This document shows positions 25,267 to 34,303 of a stretch of DNA of 36,305 nt, piece after piece. The stretch is taken from the NCBI GenBank assembly GCA_017642885.1, contig JAEPOM010000028.1:1-36305 (forward strand), given 5' to 3'. The stretch is from Henriciella sp. GTDB lineage: Bacteria; Pseudomonadota; Alphaproteobacteria; Caulobacterales; Hyphomonadaceae. The notes beneath the pieces were generated by a model, which worked only from the letters and a program-made list of their open reading frames with translations, was not told the origin of the DNA and ran no database searches. The position numbers were made by a program, and so were the translations under genes. Each line of letters opens with the position of its first letter. The first letter of the stretch is position 1.

Positions 25267-25734
25267 TTATTCTCCCACCGCGCGTACGTCAGCTTCGACG
25301 ACCAGTGTCATCGGCTCCCCGCCCGCGTCCAGATTGAGCGTGATGTCAATGGTCTCACCCGAGACGACGTCTTCACCCACATCAAACATCATGAAGTGGT
25401 TGCCACCGCGCTTGAGCTCCAGGGCTTCACCGTCGGCAATCTCGAAGCTGTCGACCTGGCGCATCTGCATTCTGCCATCGGTCATGGCCATGGTGTGCAT
25501 CTCGATTGTGCCAATACTGGTCGAGCTCGCACTGTTCAGCGTGACGTCGCCGCCTTTTACGCTGAGGATCAGGCCGCCCATCGTCATGTCGCGGGCGCCA
25601 ATGGGCTCCATCACGAAGGCGTCTGTGTAAGACAATACCGGGCCACTATCCGAAGCTGGCGGTGTCGGGGCGTCGGCAGGTGAACACGCCGCCGCAAAGG
25701 CGAGGAGTGCGGCGGAAGCAAGCAGTCGGGGCAT
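25267..25734 (-). CDS. PCu(A)C family periplasmic copper chaperone, lipoprotein
   Basis: The 155-residue protein begins MPRLLASAALLAFAAAC, a lipoprotein signal whose Cys17 would be lipidated, followed by a Pro/Ala/Ser linker. The body has the PCu(A)C pattern of spaced Met and His ligands: IEMHTMAMTDGRMQMRQV, then about 20 residues on ELKRGGNHFMMF. It would bind Cu(I) in the periplasm and help deliver it to the CuA site of cytochrome oxidase. The start is the ATG at 25734, with AAGGA nine bases upstream. The frame stays open to 26148, but that part is a shadow of trpS. The downstream neighbour is the DUF1244 gene, two bases away. Confidence 0.88.
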   Translation of the reverse strand: MPRLLASAALLAFAAACSPADAPTPPASDSGPVLSYTDAFVMEPIGARDMTMGGLILSVKGGDVTLNSASSTSIGTIEMHTMAMTDGRMQMRQVDSFEIADGEALELKRGGNHFMMFDVGEDVVSGETIDITLNLDAGGEPMTLVVEADVRAVGE

Positions 25735-25777
25735 GACGGGTAATCCTTGTCTGGTTTCCCGTATCTTTAGCGCAAGC

Positions 25778-26812
25778 CTAGGCCTGCCAGAAGCCCACAA
25801 CGCGCCGCACCTCTTCGATGATCGGTTCGGCGACAGCGTTGGCCTTCTCCGCCCCTTTTCTGAGGGCCGCATCGATCTCGGCCGGATCATCCAGAAGCTC
25901 GCGCATTTTCTGCGTAATTGGCGACAGATGGTCGACCGCGAGGTCGGCAAGCGCTGGCTTGAACGTGCCGAAGCCTTTGCCGCCAAACTCGGCGAGAACC
26001 TGCTCATCGCTTTGTCCTGACAGAGCGGCATAGATACCAACCAGATTGGCGACTTCGGGGCGCCCTTCGAGGCCTTCAACGGTCTCTGGCATGTCACCAT
26101 GCGTGTCAGTCTTGGACTTCTTGATCTTACGCGCAATCGTGTCGGCATCGTCGATTAGATTGATCCGCGAGTTCTCCGCCGGATCAGACTTGGACATCTT
26201 CTTGGTGCCGTCTTTCAGGCTCATGATCCGGGCGCCTGGACCCTCGATCAGGCCTTCAGGCAAAGGAAAGAAGCCGGGGGCATCGAATTGCTGATTGAAC
26301 CGCGCGGCAATGTTCCGGCTAAGTTCCAGATGCTGTTTCTGGTCTTCACCGACCGGGACATGTGTCGCCTTGTAAGCCAGAATATCGGCCGCTTGCAGCA
26401 CAGGATAATCAAACAGACCTACGCTGGCGCGCTCGGAATCCTTGCCTGATTTGTCCTTGAACTGGGTCATCTTCTCGAGCCAACCCATGCGGGCGACGCA
26501 ATTGAAGATCCAGGTCAGTTCCGTGTGGGCGCGGACAGACGACTGAACGAAAATTGTCGATGTGTCCGGATCAAGCCCAGCGGCCATCATGGCGGCCGCG
26601 ATCTGGCGTGTCTGATCCTGCAGCGCAGCTGGTTCGACCGGCATCGTGATCGCATGAAGATCGACGACGCAATAAATCCCTTCCCAGCCTTCGTTCTGAA
26701 GATCGGTAAATTTCTTCAGGGCGCCCAGATAATTTCCGAGATGGAGATTACCGGTCGGTTGAATGCCCGAAAAGATGCGGTTCGGGCCAGAGTAAGTTGC
26801 TTCCTCAGTCAT
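25778..26812 (-). CDS. trpS: Tryptophanyl-tRNA synthetase
   Basis: TrpS charges tRNA-Trp with tryptophan in the cytoplasm as a class Ic synthetase homodimer. The 344 residues show the HIGH-equivalent motif [16 protein letters not shown] at the N-terminus, the tryptophan-pocket and dimer segments [33 protein letters not shown], and the KMSKS motif in [10 protein letters not shown]. The length is typical. It follows murJ by 44 bases on the minus strand and closes the glnD-murJ-trpS run, an order found in other alphaproteobacteria. Confidence 0.97.
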   Translation of the reverse strand: MTEEATYSGPNRIFSGIQPTGNLHLGNYLGALKKFTDLQNEGWEGIYCVVDLHAITMPVEPAALQDQTRQIAAAMMAAGLDPDTSTIFVQSSVRAHTELTWIFNCVARMGWLEKMTQFKDKSGKDSERASVGLFDYPVLQAADILAYKATHVPVGEDQKQHLELSRNIAARFNQQFDAPGFFPLPEGLIEGPGARIMSLKDGTKKMSKSDPAENSRINLIDDADTIARKIKKSKTDTHGDMPETVEGLEGRPEVANLVGIYAALSGQSDEQVLAEFGGKGFGTFKPALADLAVDHLSPITQKMRELLDDPAEIDAALRKGAEKANAVAEPIIEEVRRVVGFWQA

Positions 26813-26856
26813 GGCAGCGGGGTTTAGCGGATTTTGCCACGCTGGCTAGTGGAAAA

Positions 26857-28419
26857 TCACGTTGCCGAGCCGCGGCGCATACCTTTGAGATCGCTTGGGC
26901 GGACCGCGCCGAACAGGATCGCCGCGATCCCATAGACCGCGGCACCGACGGCGATAAACACGAGGACTTCAACGAACCGACCATAGGCAACGCGCTCCTG
27001 CACCAGTTCCGGGTGTCTCAGCATGTAGAGCAGGGCGCCGCCCATCGCGAGACTGGCGAGAGTGACGGAGATAATGCGCATCACCAGTCGTCGTCCAGGA
27101 CGGTACCACCCGCGGGCCTGTAAACCGATGAACAGCATGGCGGCGTTGAGCCATGCGGCAACACTTGTGGCAATTGCGAGACCCGGGAAACCATCCCAAC
27201 CTTGCGATTTGAACCAGAAGAACAATCCGGCCCCCAGAGCGGTGTTGATGGCAACCGCAAAGAGCGCGAACCGCATCGGTGTCTTTGTGTCTTCTCTGGC
27301 GAAGAAGCCGGGTGCCAGAACCTTGATCAAGACGAAAGCCGGAACACCCCAACCATAATGAACCAGCGCCAGTCCGGATTGACTTGCATCATTCAAAGTG
27401 AACGCCCCGCGGGCATAGAGCCCTTCGATCAGATAAGCAGGGGCGACCATCAATGCGATGGCAGCCGGTACGGTCAGCGCCATGGCGAGACCGATCCCGT
27501 CGTCCAGTAATCCGTGCGCACTTTTTGTGTCGTCCGCGCGCGCTGCCCGGGCCAGGCGGGGAAGAATGGCAACTCCGACCGCAACGCCGACAATTCCAAG
27601 CGGCAGCTGGTACAGGCGGTCGGCATAGAACAGCCAGGATTTGGCCCCTTCTTCGAAGCTTGCGAGGGCCTGACTGACCAGGATATTGATCTGCACACCG
27701 CTGGCAGCGATCGTGCCGGGAATGGCCAGCGCGATGACTTTTTTCACCGAAGGCGTCAGCTTGGGCCAGCCAAGCGACAAAGAAACTTTCTGACGGCTTA
27801 CCCCCCACCACAAGAGCGCAGCCTGTGCGACGCCGGCGGCGGACACAGCGATGGCTGCGAGGAGCGCGGTATGGCGGTTATCTTCTCCGAACAGCGCCGC
27901 AGTAATCAGAAAGATATTGAGCAAGGTCGGCGCGCCCGCCGAAAGCACAAACCGCCCTGATGAGTTGAGGACGCCTGAAAGCAATGCTGCCAGCGCCATG
28001 CAGGCGAGATAAGGCATCGTGATCTGCGTCAGCAGGATCGCAAGTTGGAAGCTTTCGCTGGTTTCTTCGTAGCCGCCATGAATGACTTTCATGATCCACG
28101 GCATGGCGAACTGGGCGGCAATGACGAGCGCTGCTGTCGCCGCAAACAGACCGCGCATGGTCTGGCGCGCAACATCGGCTGCGGCTTCTGGCCCGTCGGC
28201 TTCCAGGGTCCGGGCATAGGCGGGAACGAAGGCCTGCGCGAATGCTCCTTCGGCAAAGATCCGCCGAAACAGGTTCGGGAACATTAGCGCGGTCACGAAT
28301 GCGTCGCCGATCGGGCCTGCTCCGACTTTTGCGGCAATCAGAATATCCCTGATGAAGCCCAGGATCCGGCTGCTCATGGTCAGCGAGGACTGGGTCAGGG
28401 TGTTACGCAGCAGGCTCAT
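26857..28419 (-). CDS. murJ: Lipid II flippase MurJ
   Basis: MurJ moves the peptidoglycan precursor lipid II across the inner membrane. The 520 residues include about 14 hydrophobic segments and the family's N-terminal motif SSRILGFIRDILIAAKVGAGPIGDAFVTALMFPNLFRRIFAEGAF, which holds the arginines needed for transport in the well-studied homologue. A later SQxxLxxxxEGAKSWLFYADRLYQLPLGIVGVAVG segment matches the MVN/MviN family. It starts 15 bases after glnD and lies before trpS. No strong ribosome site is visible, so translation may depend on coupling to glnD. Confidence 0.96.
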   Translation of the reverse strand: MSLLRNTLTQSSLTMSSRILGFIRDILIAAKVGAGPIGDAFVTALMFPNLFRRIFAEGAFAQAFVPAYARTLEADGPEAAADVARQTMRGLFAATAALVIAAQFAMPWIMKVIHGGYEETSESFQLAILLTQITMPYLACMALAALLSGVLNSSGRFVLSAGAPTLLNIFLITAALFGEDNRHTALLAAIAVSAAGVAQAALLWWGVSRQKVSLSLGWPKLTPSVKKVIALAIPGTIAASGVQINILVSQALASFEEGAKSWLFYADRLYQLPLGIVGVAVGVAILPRLARAARADDTKSAHGLLDDGIGLAMALTVPAAIALMVAPAYLIEGLYARGAFTLNDASQSGLALVHYGWGVPAFVLIKVLAPGFFAREDTKTPMRFALFAVAINTALGAGLFFWFKSQGWDGFPGLAIATSVAAWLNAAMLFIGLQARGWYRPGRRLVMRIISVTLASLAMGGALLYMLRHPELVQERVAYGRFVEVLVFIAVGAAVYGIAAILFGAVRPSDLKGMRRGSAT

Positions 28420-28434
28420 TCAGGGCTTTCGAAA

Positions 28435-31260
28435 CTAGAAACTGTCAGCCGCGCTGGCGCGCTTCAACTTGCGTGCTGGCGTACTCGGACCGTCTGGTTC
28501 TTCACGTCCAAGCGCGGCAAGGAGTTGGTCTCGTAATGACGATTTCATGTCCTCGGTGAACCCATCTGGCAGTTTCACATAAAACGCATCGAACACGCGT
28601 TCGCCGTAAGAGCCAACATGTGCGGAGAAAATAGAAACTCCCGCTTCAGCGAGCACCTTGCTGACATCACTTAGCAAGCCGGGCCGATCACGTCCGGACA
28701 CATCGATAACCGTATAGGCCTGCGAGGCGTCGTCCGAGATTGTGACCCTGGGCTGGACGATAAACGCAGCCTGGCGCGCACTCTGCGGTAGGCGAACCTC
28801 AGGAAGCACCTCATCCGGGTCAATTGCTGACCGGACCATTTTTTCTAGTCGATCCAACCGCCCACGATCACCCGTGGCAAAGGGGTCACCGTCGCCATCT
28901 TCAAGGATGAAGACATCGATGATGCGCCCGGACGGCCCGGTATAGACTTGAGCCGAAACCGTATGCGCGCCCAGAGCGCCAATCGCCTGGGTCAGGCGTG
29001 CAAACAATCCGACCCGGTCCGGCGCCGATATAAACAAGATCGTGCGCTCATCGCCGCGAGTGTTTGCTGTGACGATAGTGTCTTCGTTCGTGATCAGTCG
29101 CTCGGCGTGCAGGACCAGGATCTCGGCATCAAATCCTGTCCAATAGGCCTCATCCATTTCCAGCATGACTTGCGGAATTTCTCCAATGCGATCCTGGACG
29201 ATTTCGCGATTGGCTTCGGCGCGGGCTTTAAGTTCGGCCGTAACGCTGGTCTCGTCGGTTCGACCGCCGCGCAGGGCAGCCTCGGTATTGTGATAGAGAT
29301 CGCCGAGTAATTGGCCTTTCCAGGCGTTCCAGACATTTGGCCCCACGGCACGAATATCCGCTACGGTAAGAATGTAGAGTAAGCGGAGATGCTCGAGATC
29401 CATCACTTTTTCCGAAAAAGTGACAATCGTTCTCGGGTCGGAAATATCGCGCTTCTGGGCGGTTTCGCTCATCTCGAGATGGTTGCCGACCAGCCAGGCC
29501 ACCAGCTCCGTTTCCGCGATTTCCAGGCCGAGGCGCTTGCACGCCCGCCGCGCGGTTTTCATGCCTTCAATTTGTTGATCGCCGAGTCCCTTGCCTGTGT
29601 CATGCAGCAACATGGCCAGATAGAGCGCCCGCCGGTTCTCGATCTTTCCGAACAATTGCTTAGCAAGATCGAACCCGTCTTCGCCGTCATCCATTTGAGC
29701 GATGTGATCGAGCGCCCGGATCGTGTGCTCGTCGACCGTGTAATGGTGATACATGTTGAACTGGGTCTGCGCGACGATCCCGCCAAATTCCGGCAGGAAC
29801 CGCCCGAGCACACCCGCTTCGTTCATCCGATTCAGCGTGAGGCCGAGATTCTGGCTGTCGAGCAGGATCTCCAGAAAAGTCTCGATCATGTCCGGATTGG
29901 TTCGGTTCCGAGCGTGGATCAACTTGTTGTTGCGTGTCGTGGTGGTCAGCGCGTCAGGGTGCACGTCGACGCCCAGCTGGTCCGCGATCTGAAACAGCTT
30001 CAGCAAGGATTGCGGCGCCTTAAGCGCCTCTTCGCGGTCGACAAAATCGACGCGGTTTGCCGTCAGCTTAAAGTTGGGATGATCGAGGCTTTTGGTCTGC
30101 ACGCCGCCCGGTAGAAAGCGCCGCCAGCCCTCAGGCCTAGCCTTTTGCTGGGCTTCCAGCTTGGCTGCGAGAATGCGGGTCAGGCCGCCGACATCTTTGG
30201 CAGCCAGGAAGTATCGCTTCATAAACCGCTCAACACCGAGCTGTTCCCCGCGATCCTGATAACCCATTCGGGAGGCAATCTCAGGCTGGAGATCAAAACT
30301 GAGACGTTCTTCCGGTCGTCCGGTAATATAGTGCAAGTGGCAGCGCACGGTCCAAAGGAACCGAGCGGCGCGAAGGAAGACATGGTACTCGTGTTCGGTG
30401 AACACTTGCGATTTCATCACATCTTCCAGAGTCCCAGTTTCTTCCGGATGCATGTGCTTGACGATCCAGTAGAGCGTCTGCAGGTCGCGCAAGCCGCCCT
30501 TGCTCTCTTTGACATTGGGTTCGACCAGATAGCGTGCATTGCCTTGGCGCGCGTGACGGTTGTCGCGTTCTTCGAGCTTGTCAGCGATGAATTGGGCGTC
30601 CTGACCTTCTACAGCCTGGTTGATAAACAGATCCGCTGTTTCGTCCGCCAGCGCCTGGTCGCCGAACAGGAAGCGGGCATCGAGCAAGCTGGTCTTGATC
30701 GTGACGTCTTCCCTGGATAGCCGCACGCATTCCTGTGGAGTCCTGAAAGCGTGTCCAACCTTCAGGCCCATGTCCCAGAGGGCGTAGAGCATGTATTCGA
30801 TCACGCTCTCCGCGTGGGCGCTGGCCTTGTAGGACCGAATAAACAGCAGATCGATGTCGGAGGACGGGGCTAGGACCGAGCGGCCATATCCGCCGGTTGC
30901 AAATACGGCGAGGCGTTCCCCTTCGGTCGGATTTCGCGCGCGGAAGACGTGCGTTGTTGTAAAGTCGTAGAGCGCATGCAGCACTTCGTCTTGAACCGCG
31001 GACAGCAGGCGCGCTGTGTCCAGACCGTCAGCGCCTTGTTGCAAACGCTCCTGCGCGATCAGGCGGCCGCGAAACAGGGCCCCGTGCAAAATGTCCAGGG
31101 CTTCCTTTCGGGCAGCCTTGTCATCGCCCGAATGGCTGAGCGCGGCCGCGCTCAGCTTCACCCGCAGCGCGACGCCGTCGATAATCGAACTGAGACGCCA
31201 TTTGCCCGGCGCGCGTCGCACCGGGGTTCTTTTTTCGACGAGTTCGACTTCGGTTCCCAT
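28435..31260 (-). CDS. glnD: PII uridylyltransferase / uridylyl-removing enzyme
   Basis: GlnD senses glutamine and modifies the PII proteins (GlnB/GlnK), so setting glutamine synthetase activity and nitrogen-gene expression. The 941 residues have the complete order. The nucleotidyltransferase domain has ATGGYGRSVLAPSSDIDLLF (about 121-140) with the metal-binding Asp pair. The linker includes NVKESKGGLRDLQ. The HD hydrolase domain has YTVDEHTIRALDHI and LLHDTGKG (His553-Asp554), and two C-terminal ACT domains sense glutamine (RTILFISAPDRVGLFARL..., then VIDVSGRDRPGLLSDVSKVL...). The start ATG 31260 has a GAGGCAGG purine site upstream. Its position in the same window as gltBD fits a nitrogen theme, but they are about 6 kb apart and not one operon. 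Confidence 0.97.
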   Translation of the reverse strand: MGTEVELVEKRTPVRRAPGKWRLSSIIDGVALRVKLSAAALSHSGDDKAARKEALDILHGALFRGRLIAQERLQQGADGLDTARLLSAVQDEVLHALYDFTTTHVFRARNPTEGERLAVFATGGYGRSVLAPSSDIDLLFIRSYKASAHAESVIEYMLYALWDMGLKVGHAFRTPQECVRLSREDVTIKTSLLDARFLFGDQALADETADLFINQAVEGQDAQFIADKLEERDNRHARQGNARYLVEPNVKESKGGLRDLQTLYWIVKHMHPEETGTLEDVMKSQVFTEHEYHVFLRAARFLWTVRCHLHYITGRPEERLSFDLQPEIASRMGYQDRGEQLGVERFMKRYFLAAKDVGGLTRILAAKLEAQQKARPEGWRRFLPGGVQTKSLDHPNFKLTANRVDFVDREEALKAPQSLLKLFQIADQLGVDVHPDALTTTTRNNKLIHARNRTNPDMIETFLEILLDSQNLGLTLNRMNEAGVLGRFLPEFGGIVAQTQFNMYHHYTVDEHTIRALDHIAQMDDGEDGFDLAKQLFGKIENRRALYLAMLLHDTGKGLGDQQIEGMKTARRACKRLGLEIAETELVAWLVGNHLEMSETAQKRDISDPRTIVTFSEKVMDLEHLRLLYILTVADIRAVGPNVWNAWKGQLLGDLYHNTEAALRGGRTDETSVTAELKARAEANREIVQDRIGEIPQVMLEMDEAYWTGFDAEILVLHAERLITNEDTIVTANTRGDERTILFISAPDRVGLFARLTQAIGALGAHTVSAQVYTGPSGRIIDVFILEDGDGDPFATGDRGRLDRLEKMVRSAIDPDEVLPEVRLPQSARQAAFIVQPRVTISDDASQAYTVIDVSGRDRPGLLSDVSKVLAEAGVSIFSAHVGSYGERVFDAFYVKLPDGFTEDMKSSLRDQLLAALGREEPDGPSTPARKLKRASAADSF

Positions 31261-31310
31261 ACCTGCCTCATTAGCGCGATTTTTAAAGCTCTGGCTAGGT
31301 CGATGCAGCG

Positions 31311-32114
31311 CTAGTCCGCTGACCGACGCAATGAGATCAGCGCCTGATCAAGGATGCCCTGACTTGCAGCACATACCAGCTGACCGCCAGGTTTTGCCGG
31401 ATTGCCGCGCCAGTCACATGCAAGGCCGCCTGCGCCGCGCACGACGGGGATCAGGGCTGCAGCATCGTACGGGGCGAGACCAGACTCCGCGACCAGGTCA
31501 ATCGTTCCAGCTGCGACGCGGGCATAGGCATAAGCGTCGAGACCATAGCGGATAATCCTGGCGGTGTGGCGCAGATGCGTCCACGCGCCCTGTTCTGGCG
31601 GAGTCATGATGAACGGATCTGTTGTTGATATGACCGCCTCGCGCAGGTCACCGCAGGTCGAAACAGATAGCTGGGTCTCTTTCGCCGATGAGATCATATG
31701 GCTGCCCGAAGGTCCGCCGATATAGCGCTCGTCAAGATTGGGCTGATCGATCAGACCAACAATCGCGTCGCCAGCACCATCAACGAGGCCGATCAAGGTG
31801 GTCCATGTTGGCAGGCCAGCCACGAATGCACGGGTTCCATCAATCGGATCGAGAACCCAGGTCCAGCCAGTTGTGCCCGCCTTCTTTCCAAATTCCTCAC
31901 CGAAGATTGCATCATCCGGGCGAAGCTCTTCCAGAACCGCCCGCATCGCGCGCTCTCCGGCCCGGTCAGCTTCGGTTACCGGATCAAATGCAGAGCCATC
32001 TTCTTTGTTGTCGACATGGTCGAGCGAGCGATAGTGGGGGAGGATCGCAGAACGCGCAGCATCGGCCATCGCCTGAGCGACACCGATGGCATCAAATTGA
32101 GGTGCTTTGGTCAT
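31311..32114 (-). CDS. hisN: Inositol-monophosphatase-family phosphatase, HisN-like histidinol-phosphatase
   Basis: The 267-residue protein has the lithium-sensitive phosphatase fold with its three metal motifs: GEEFG (acidic ligand), WVLDPIDGTRAFVAGLPTWTTLIGL (DPIDGT) and LAPYDAAALIPVVRGAGG. The N-terminal DPVTEADRAGERAMR is also typical. The GTRAFVAGLPTW version and the surrounding sequence are most like the HisN class that removes phosphate from L-histidinol phosphate in histidine synthesis in many alphaproteobacteria and actinobacteria. An inositol-phosphatase or CysQ-type substrate cannot be excluded from sequence alone. No other his genes are in the window. It lies upstream of glnD on the same strand, with 50 bases between them, and downstream of the XRE regulator. 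Confidence 0.85.
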   Translation of the reverse strand: MTKAPQFDAIGVAQAMADAARSAILPHYRSLDHVDNKEDGSAFDPVTEADRAGERAMRAVLEELRPDDAIFGEEFGKKAGTTGWTWVLDPIDGTRAFVAGLPTWTTLIGLVDGAGDAIVGLIDQPNLDERYIGGPSGSHMISSAKETQLSVSTCGDLREAVISTTDPFIMTPPEQGAWTHLRHTARIIRYGLDAYAYARVAAGTIDLVAESGLAPYDAAALIPVVRGAGGLACDWRGNPAKPGGQLVCAASQGILDQALISLRRSAD

Positions 32115-32146
32115 CCGCCGCGCTTAGCGGCTGAGACAATGTAAGG

Positions 32147-32545
32147 TCAAGCAGCGCCTGACTCAGTGGCTTCTGTCTCAAGCGCTTTGGCAAGTTCCAG
32201 AAGACGGCGACGCGGACGCTCTCCGAGACGGTAATAAGCGCGAACGAGCTCCAGCGTTTCCTTCTGGCTCAGGATGTCAGCGTCCAGACGCTCAGCGTCG
32301 TTGGCTGCCAGACCCTGCATATCCTCGGTTTCGAGGCCGTCAAAAAAGTACTGGACCGAAACGTTCAGGGCGCGGGAGAGCTCGTAAAGCCGAGATGATG
32401 TAACCCGATTAGCGCCGCACTCATATTTTTGAATCTGCTGGAAGCGGACTCCAACCATGCCGGCGAGATCTTGTTGTGTCATGCCCAGCAAGCGTCTGCG
32501 TCGCCGCAGGCGTTTGCCAACATGAAGATCCGTTTTATCCGTCAT
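32147..32545 (-). CDS. XRE-family transcriptional regulator
   Basis: The 132-residue protein has an N-terminal helix-turn-helix (VGKRLRRRRRLLGMTQQDLAG then VGVRFQQIQKYECGANRVTS), followed by SSRLYELSRALNVSVQYFFDGL. This is the common alphaproteobacterial type related to the PraR/PhrR regulators of rhizobia. The C-terminal part (about 75-132) is helical and charged, probably for dimerisation. The start is the ATG at 32545 (MTDKTDLH), with GGAGGG close upstream; the frame is open another 50 codons, but those lack a ribosome site. It is followed by hisN and then glnD on the same strand, and upstream is the candidate small RNA. No target can be read from sequence. Confidence 0.85.
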   Translation of the reverse strand: MTDKTDLHVGKRLRRRRRLLGMTQQDLAGMVGVRFQQIQKYECGANRVTSSRLYELSRALNVSVQYFFDGLETEDMQGLAANDAERLDADILSQKETLELVRAYYRLGERPRRRLLELAKALETEATESGAA

Positions 32546-32740
32546 TCCAACCCTCCGGACATATTCGGAAAGCCCCTCTCGGCGTCCCGATATTGAATAC
32601 TTGTTCCGGACATCAGCAATTCGCATGCCGAAACCGCATATTCGCTGCAGATCGCGGCCTGGGCACATGTAATTATTGATAATCTGCCGCTGCATCCCGC
32701 TGATGCAGGGGAGTTATGCGCAGGTGTGACAATGTTTCAG

Positions 32741-32768
32741 TTGTTTTTTGTGCAGTGCACAATATTAT
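32741..32768 (+). promoter_or_regulatory. Candidate promoter of the small RNA
   Basis: TTGTTT (32741-32746) and TATTAT (32763-32768), with a 16-base spacer, form a sigma-70-like pair. The start would fall at about 32775-32777, right at the first hairpin of the candidate small RNA. The spacer holds a palindrome, TTGTGCAGTGCACAA (32748-32762), centred between the two boxes. It could be an operator. Confidence 0.5.
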
Positions 32769-32775
32769 AAGTAAC

Positions 32776-32853
32776 AGCACTTCGGTGCTAACGCCTACGG
32801 GCGTTTCCTCCCTTACCTGTTATAGCCGCGCATCAACTGCGCGGCTTTTTTTT
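32776..32853 (+). ncRNA. Candidate small RNA with three hairpins and an anti-Shine-Dalgarno stretch
   Basis: About 78 bases in a region with no reading frame show a compact RNA layout. Hairpin 1 is AGCAC-TTCG-GTGCT (32776-32789) and hairpin 2 is AACGCC-TACG-GGCGTT (32790-32805), both with stable UNCG-type tetraloops. A single-stranded stretch with TTCCTCCCTTACCTG (32805-32819) follows, then a perfect terminator stem AGCCGCGCA/TGCGCGGCT (32824-32846) with eight T residues. CCTCCC is complementary to Shine-Dalgarno sequences, as in the CCUCC-type alphaproteobacterial small RNAs (for example the 'cuckoo' or CcsR group), so it may repress translation of several mRNAs. A promoter-like pair lies at the right distance. 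Similarity to a named family is not proven. Confidence 0.75.
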
Positions 32854-33733
32854 ATCCGCTTTCCTGTTGGGCTAGGGTCAGAATCTCGGCGGTTAGGTCG
32901 GAAAGCTGAGTTCGCAGCGCGTCGAACCCTTTTGTCTTCTCAATTGTCAGCTCATTCATGTAGAGGGCGCGGTTAATCTCAATTTGAAGCACATGGATGC
33001 CGCGCCTCGGTCGGCCATACTTACGCGTTGTATAACCTCCGGCATAAGGGGCATTTCGCGCTACAGTTAAGCCGTCGCGGCGGAACTGCCGCTCGACCAG
33101 CGAAGTGAGGCGGGCCGAACAGCTCGACCCAAACCGATCTCCGAGCACAATGTCCGGCATGCTTGATCGGCCGGGCTGGCGCGATGGCATGGAATGGCAA
33201 TCAATGATGAAAATGTCCGACCAGTTCGGATTCAGAGCCTCCACCTCCGATTGCAGGGCGTGGTGATAGGCGTCGTGCACGTGCTTCAGGCGGTGGGCAC
33301 CCTCGGCACTCGAAAGCGGTTGCTGGTAGATGTCACGCCCGCTCGCTCCGACGCGCGGTAAGCAGCCAAGCCCCGCCTTGACCCGGGCAGATGGCATCCC
33401 CGCCATGCGCGGCAATCCGTCAGAGAACATGTCGGCGTCGAGCTCGCGCGCATCCCGGTTCAGGTCGACATAGGTCCGGGCATGGGTCGCGCAGATCAAC
33501 ACGCCGCCCTGTTCAGGGACGGGCGCATACAATTCGTCAACAAAGGCATCCTCGGTTCGGCGCAGGTCGGAAAGCGGAACACTCAAATTCGTCTGCATGT
33601 GTTGTGGATAATGGGTTCCACTGTGCGGAGAGGCGAAAACGACCGGTGCCTTCACTGGGGTCCCGCGCGCGATTTCAAACGCCGGAAGGGTCGTTTCGCC
33701 TGAGCCGGTAGGAAGGTCGAGGGTGACGCGCAT
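32852..33733 (-). CDS. N-formylglutamate amidohydrolase family protein
   Basis: The 293-residue zinc hydrolase would release formate and glutamate from N-formyl-L-glutamate, a late step of histidine breakdown, or act on a related N-formyl amino acid. Motifs include VVFASPHSGTHYP near the N-terminus, RTEDAFVDELY, ATHARTYVDLNRDARELD, FIIDCHSMPS (metal-binding DCHS) and the C-terminal GIHVLQIEINRALYMNE. These are characteristic of the HutG/FGase family. No other hut genes are present. Its stop codon (32852-32854) overlaps the T-tract of the small RNA on the other strand, and the gene is divergent from cpdR, a pairing that recurs in alphaproteobacteria by my recollection. Confidence 0.92.
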   Translation of the reverse strand: MRVTLDLPTGSGETTLPAFEIARGTPVKAPVVFASPHSGTHYPQHMQTNLSVPLSDLRRTEDAFVDELYAPVPEQGGVLICATHARTYVDLNRDARELDADMFSDGLPRMAGMPSARVKAGLGCLPRVGASGRDIYQQPLSSAEGAHRLKHVHDAYHHALQSEVEALNPNWSDIFIIDCHSMPSRQPGRSSMPDIVLGDRFGSSCSARLTSLVERQFRRDGLTVARNAPYAGGYTTRKYGRPRRGIHVLQIEINRALYMNELTIEKTKGFDALRTQLSDLTAEILTLAQQESG

Positions 33734-33862
33734 GGAGCTTAAGGTCTGTGTTCTGCAGCTGAGGTCAAGGGCAAATCAGCGCTGCATTTCTCTGAATTGT
33801 TCACTGAGGGTTTACCGATTTCAGGCCTATATGGCATCAATATCCATCAGGGACAGATTTCC

Positions 33863-34222
33863 ATGAGCAAAATACTGCTGGCAGAAGATGATGATGCGAT
33901 GCGCACATTTCTCAGCGCATCCCTTCGCCGTGCCGGACATGACGTCCAGGATTATGAAGACGGTGAGGGCGCTTTGGAAGCGCTTGAACGCGAAGTTTTC
34001 GACCTGCTTCTGACCGATATCGTCATGCCGGGAATTGACGGTATTGAGCTAGCCCGTCGCGGCGCAGAGCTCGATCCAGCCATGAAAATCGTCTTCATTA
34101 CGGGCTTCGCGGCGGTTGCCCTTTCTGGCGGAGCGCCGACCCCGGCGGGGGCGAAAGTCCTGTCCAAGCCATTCCACCTGCGCGAACTCGTGGACGAGGT
34201 TGAACGGGTCATGGCGGCCTAG
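33863..34222 (+). CDS. cpdR: CpdR-type single-domain response regulator
   Basis: The 119-residue receiver protein reads MSKILLAEDDDAMRTFL...LLTDIVMPGIDGIELAR...IVFITGFAAVAL...AKVLSKPFHLRELVDEV. This is nearly the CpdR sequence of Caulobacter in motif order. The phosphorylated Asp is in LLTDIVMP, with the acidic pair EDD, the switch Thr in FITGF and the Lys in LSKP. CpdR, when unphosphorylated, targets substrates to the ClpXP protease at the cell pole, and it takes phosphate from the CckA-ChpT relay that also controls CtrA. The ATG at 33863 follows AGGGA about nine bases upstream; an ATG at 33797 would add 22 residues without family support. It is upstream of tRNA-Val and divergent from the N-formylglutamate amidohydrolase gene. 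Confidence 0.93.
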   Translation: MSKILLAEDDDAMRTFLSASLRRAGHDVQDYEDGEGALEALEREVFDLLLTDIVMPGIDGIELARRGAELDPAMKIVFITGFAAVALSGGAPTPAGAKVLSKPFHLRELVDEVERVMAA

Positions 34223-34303
34223 TGCATTTCGCCTGATCTGGATTGCAGTTGAGGCTTGACTTGGGCCGTCCAAAAGTGGATGACCCGTCCTTCTAAATCG
34301 GAT

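Noticed and set aside
25735..26148. N-terminal extension of the PCu(A)C frame to 293 residues
   Set aside because: It overlaps trpS in another frame and is Arg/Ser-rich. The lipoprotein signal beginning at 25734 with its own ribosome site marks the true start.
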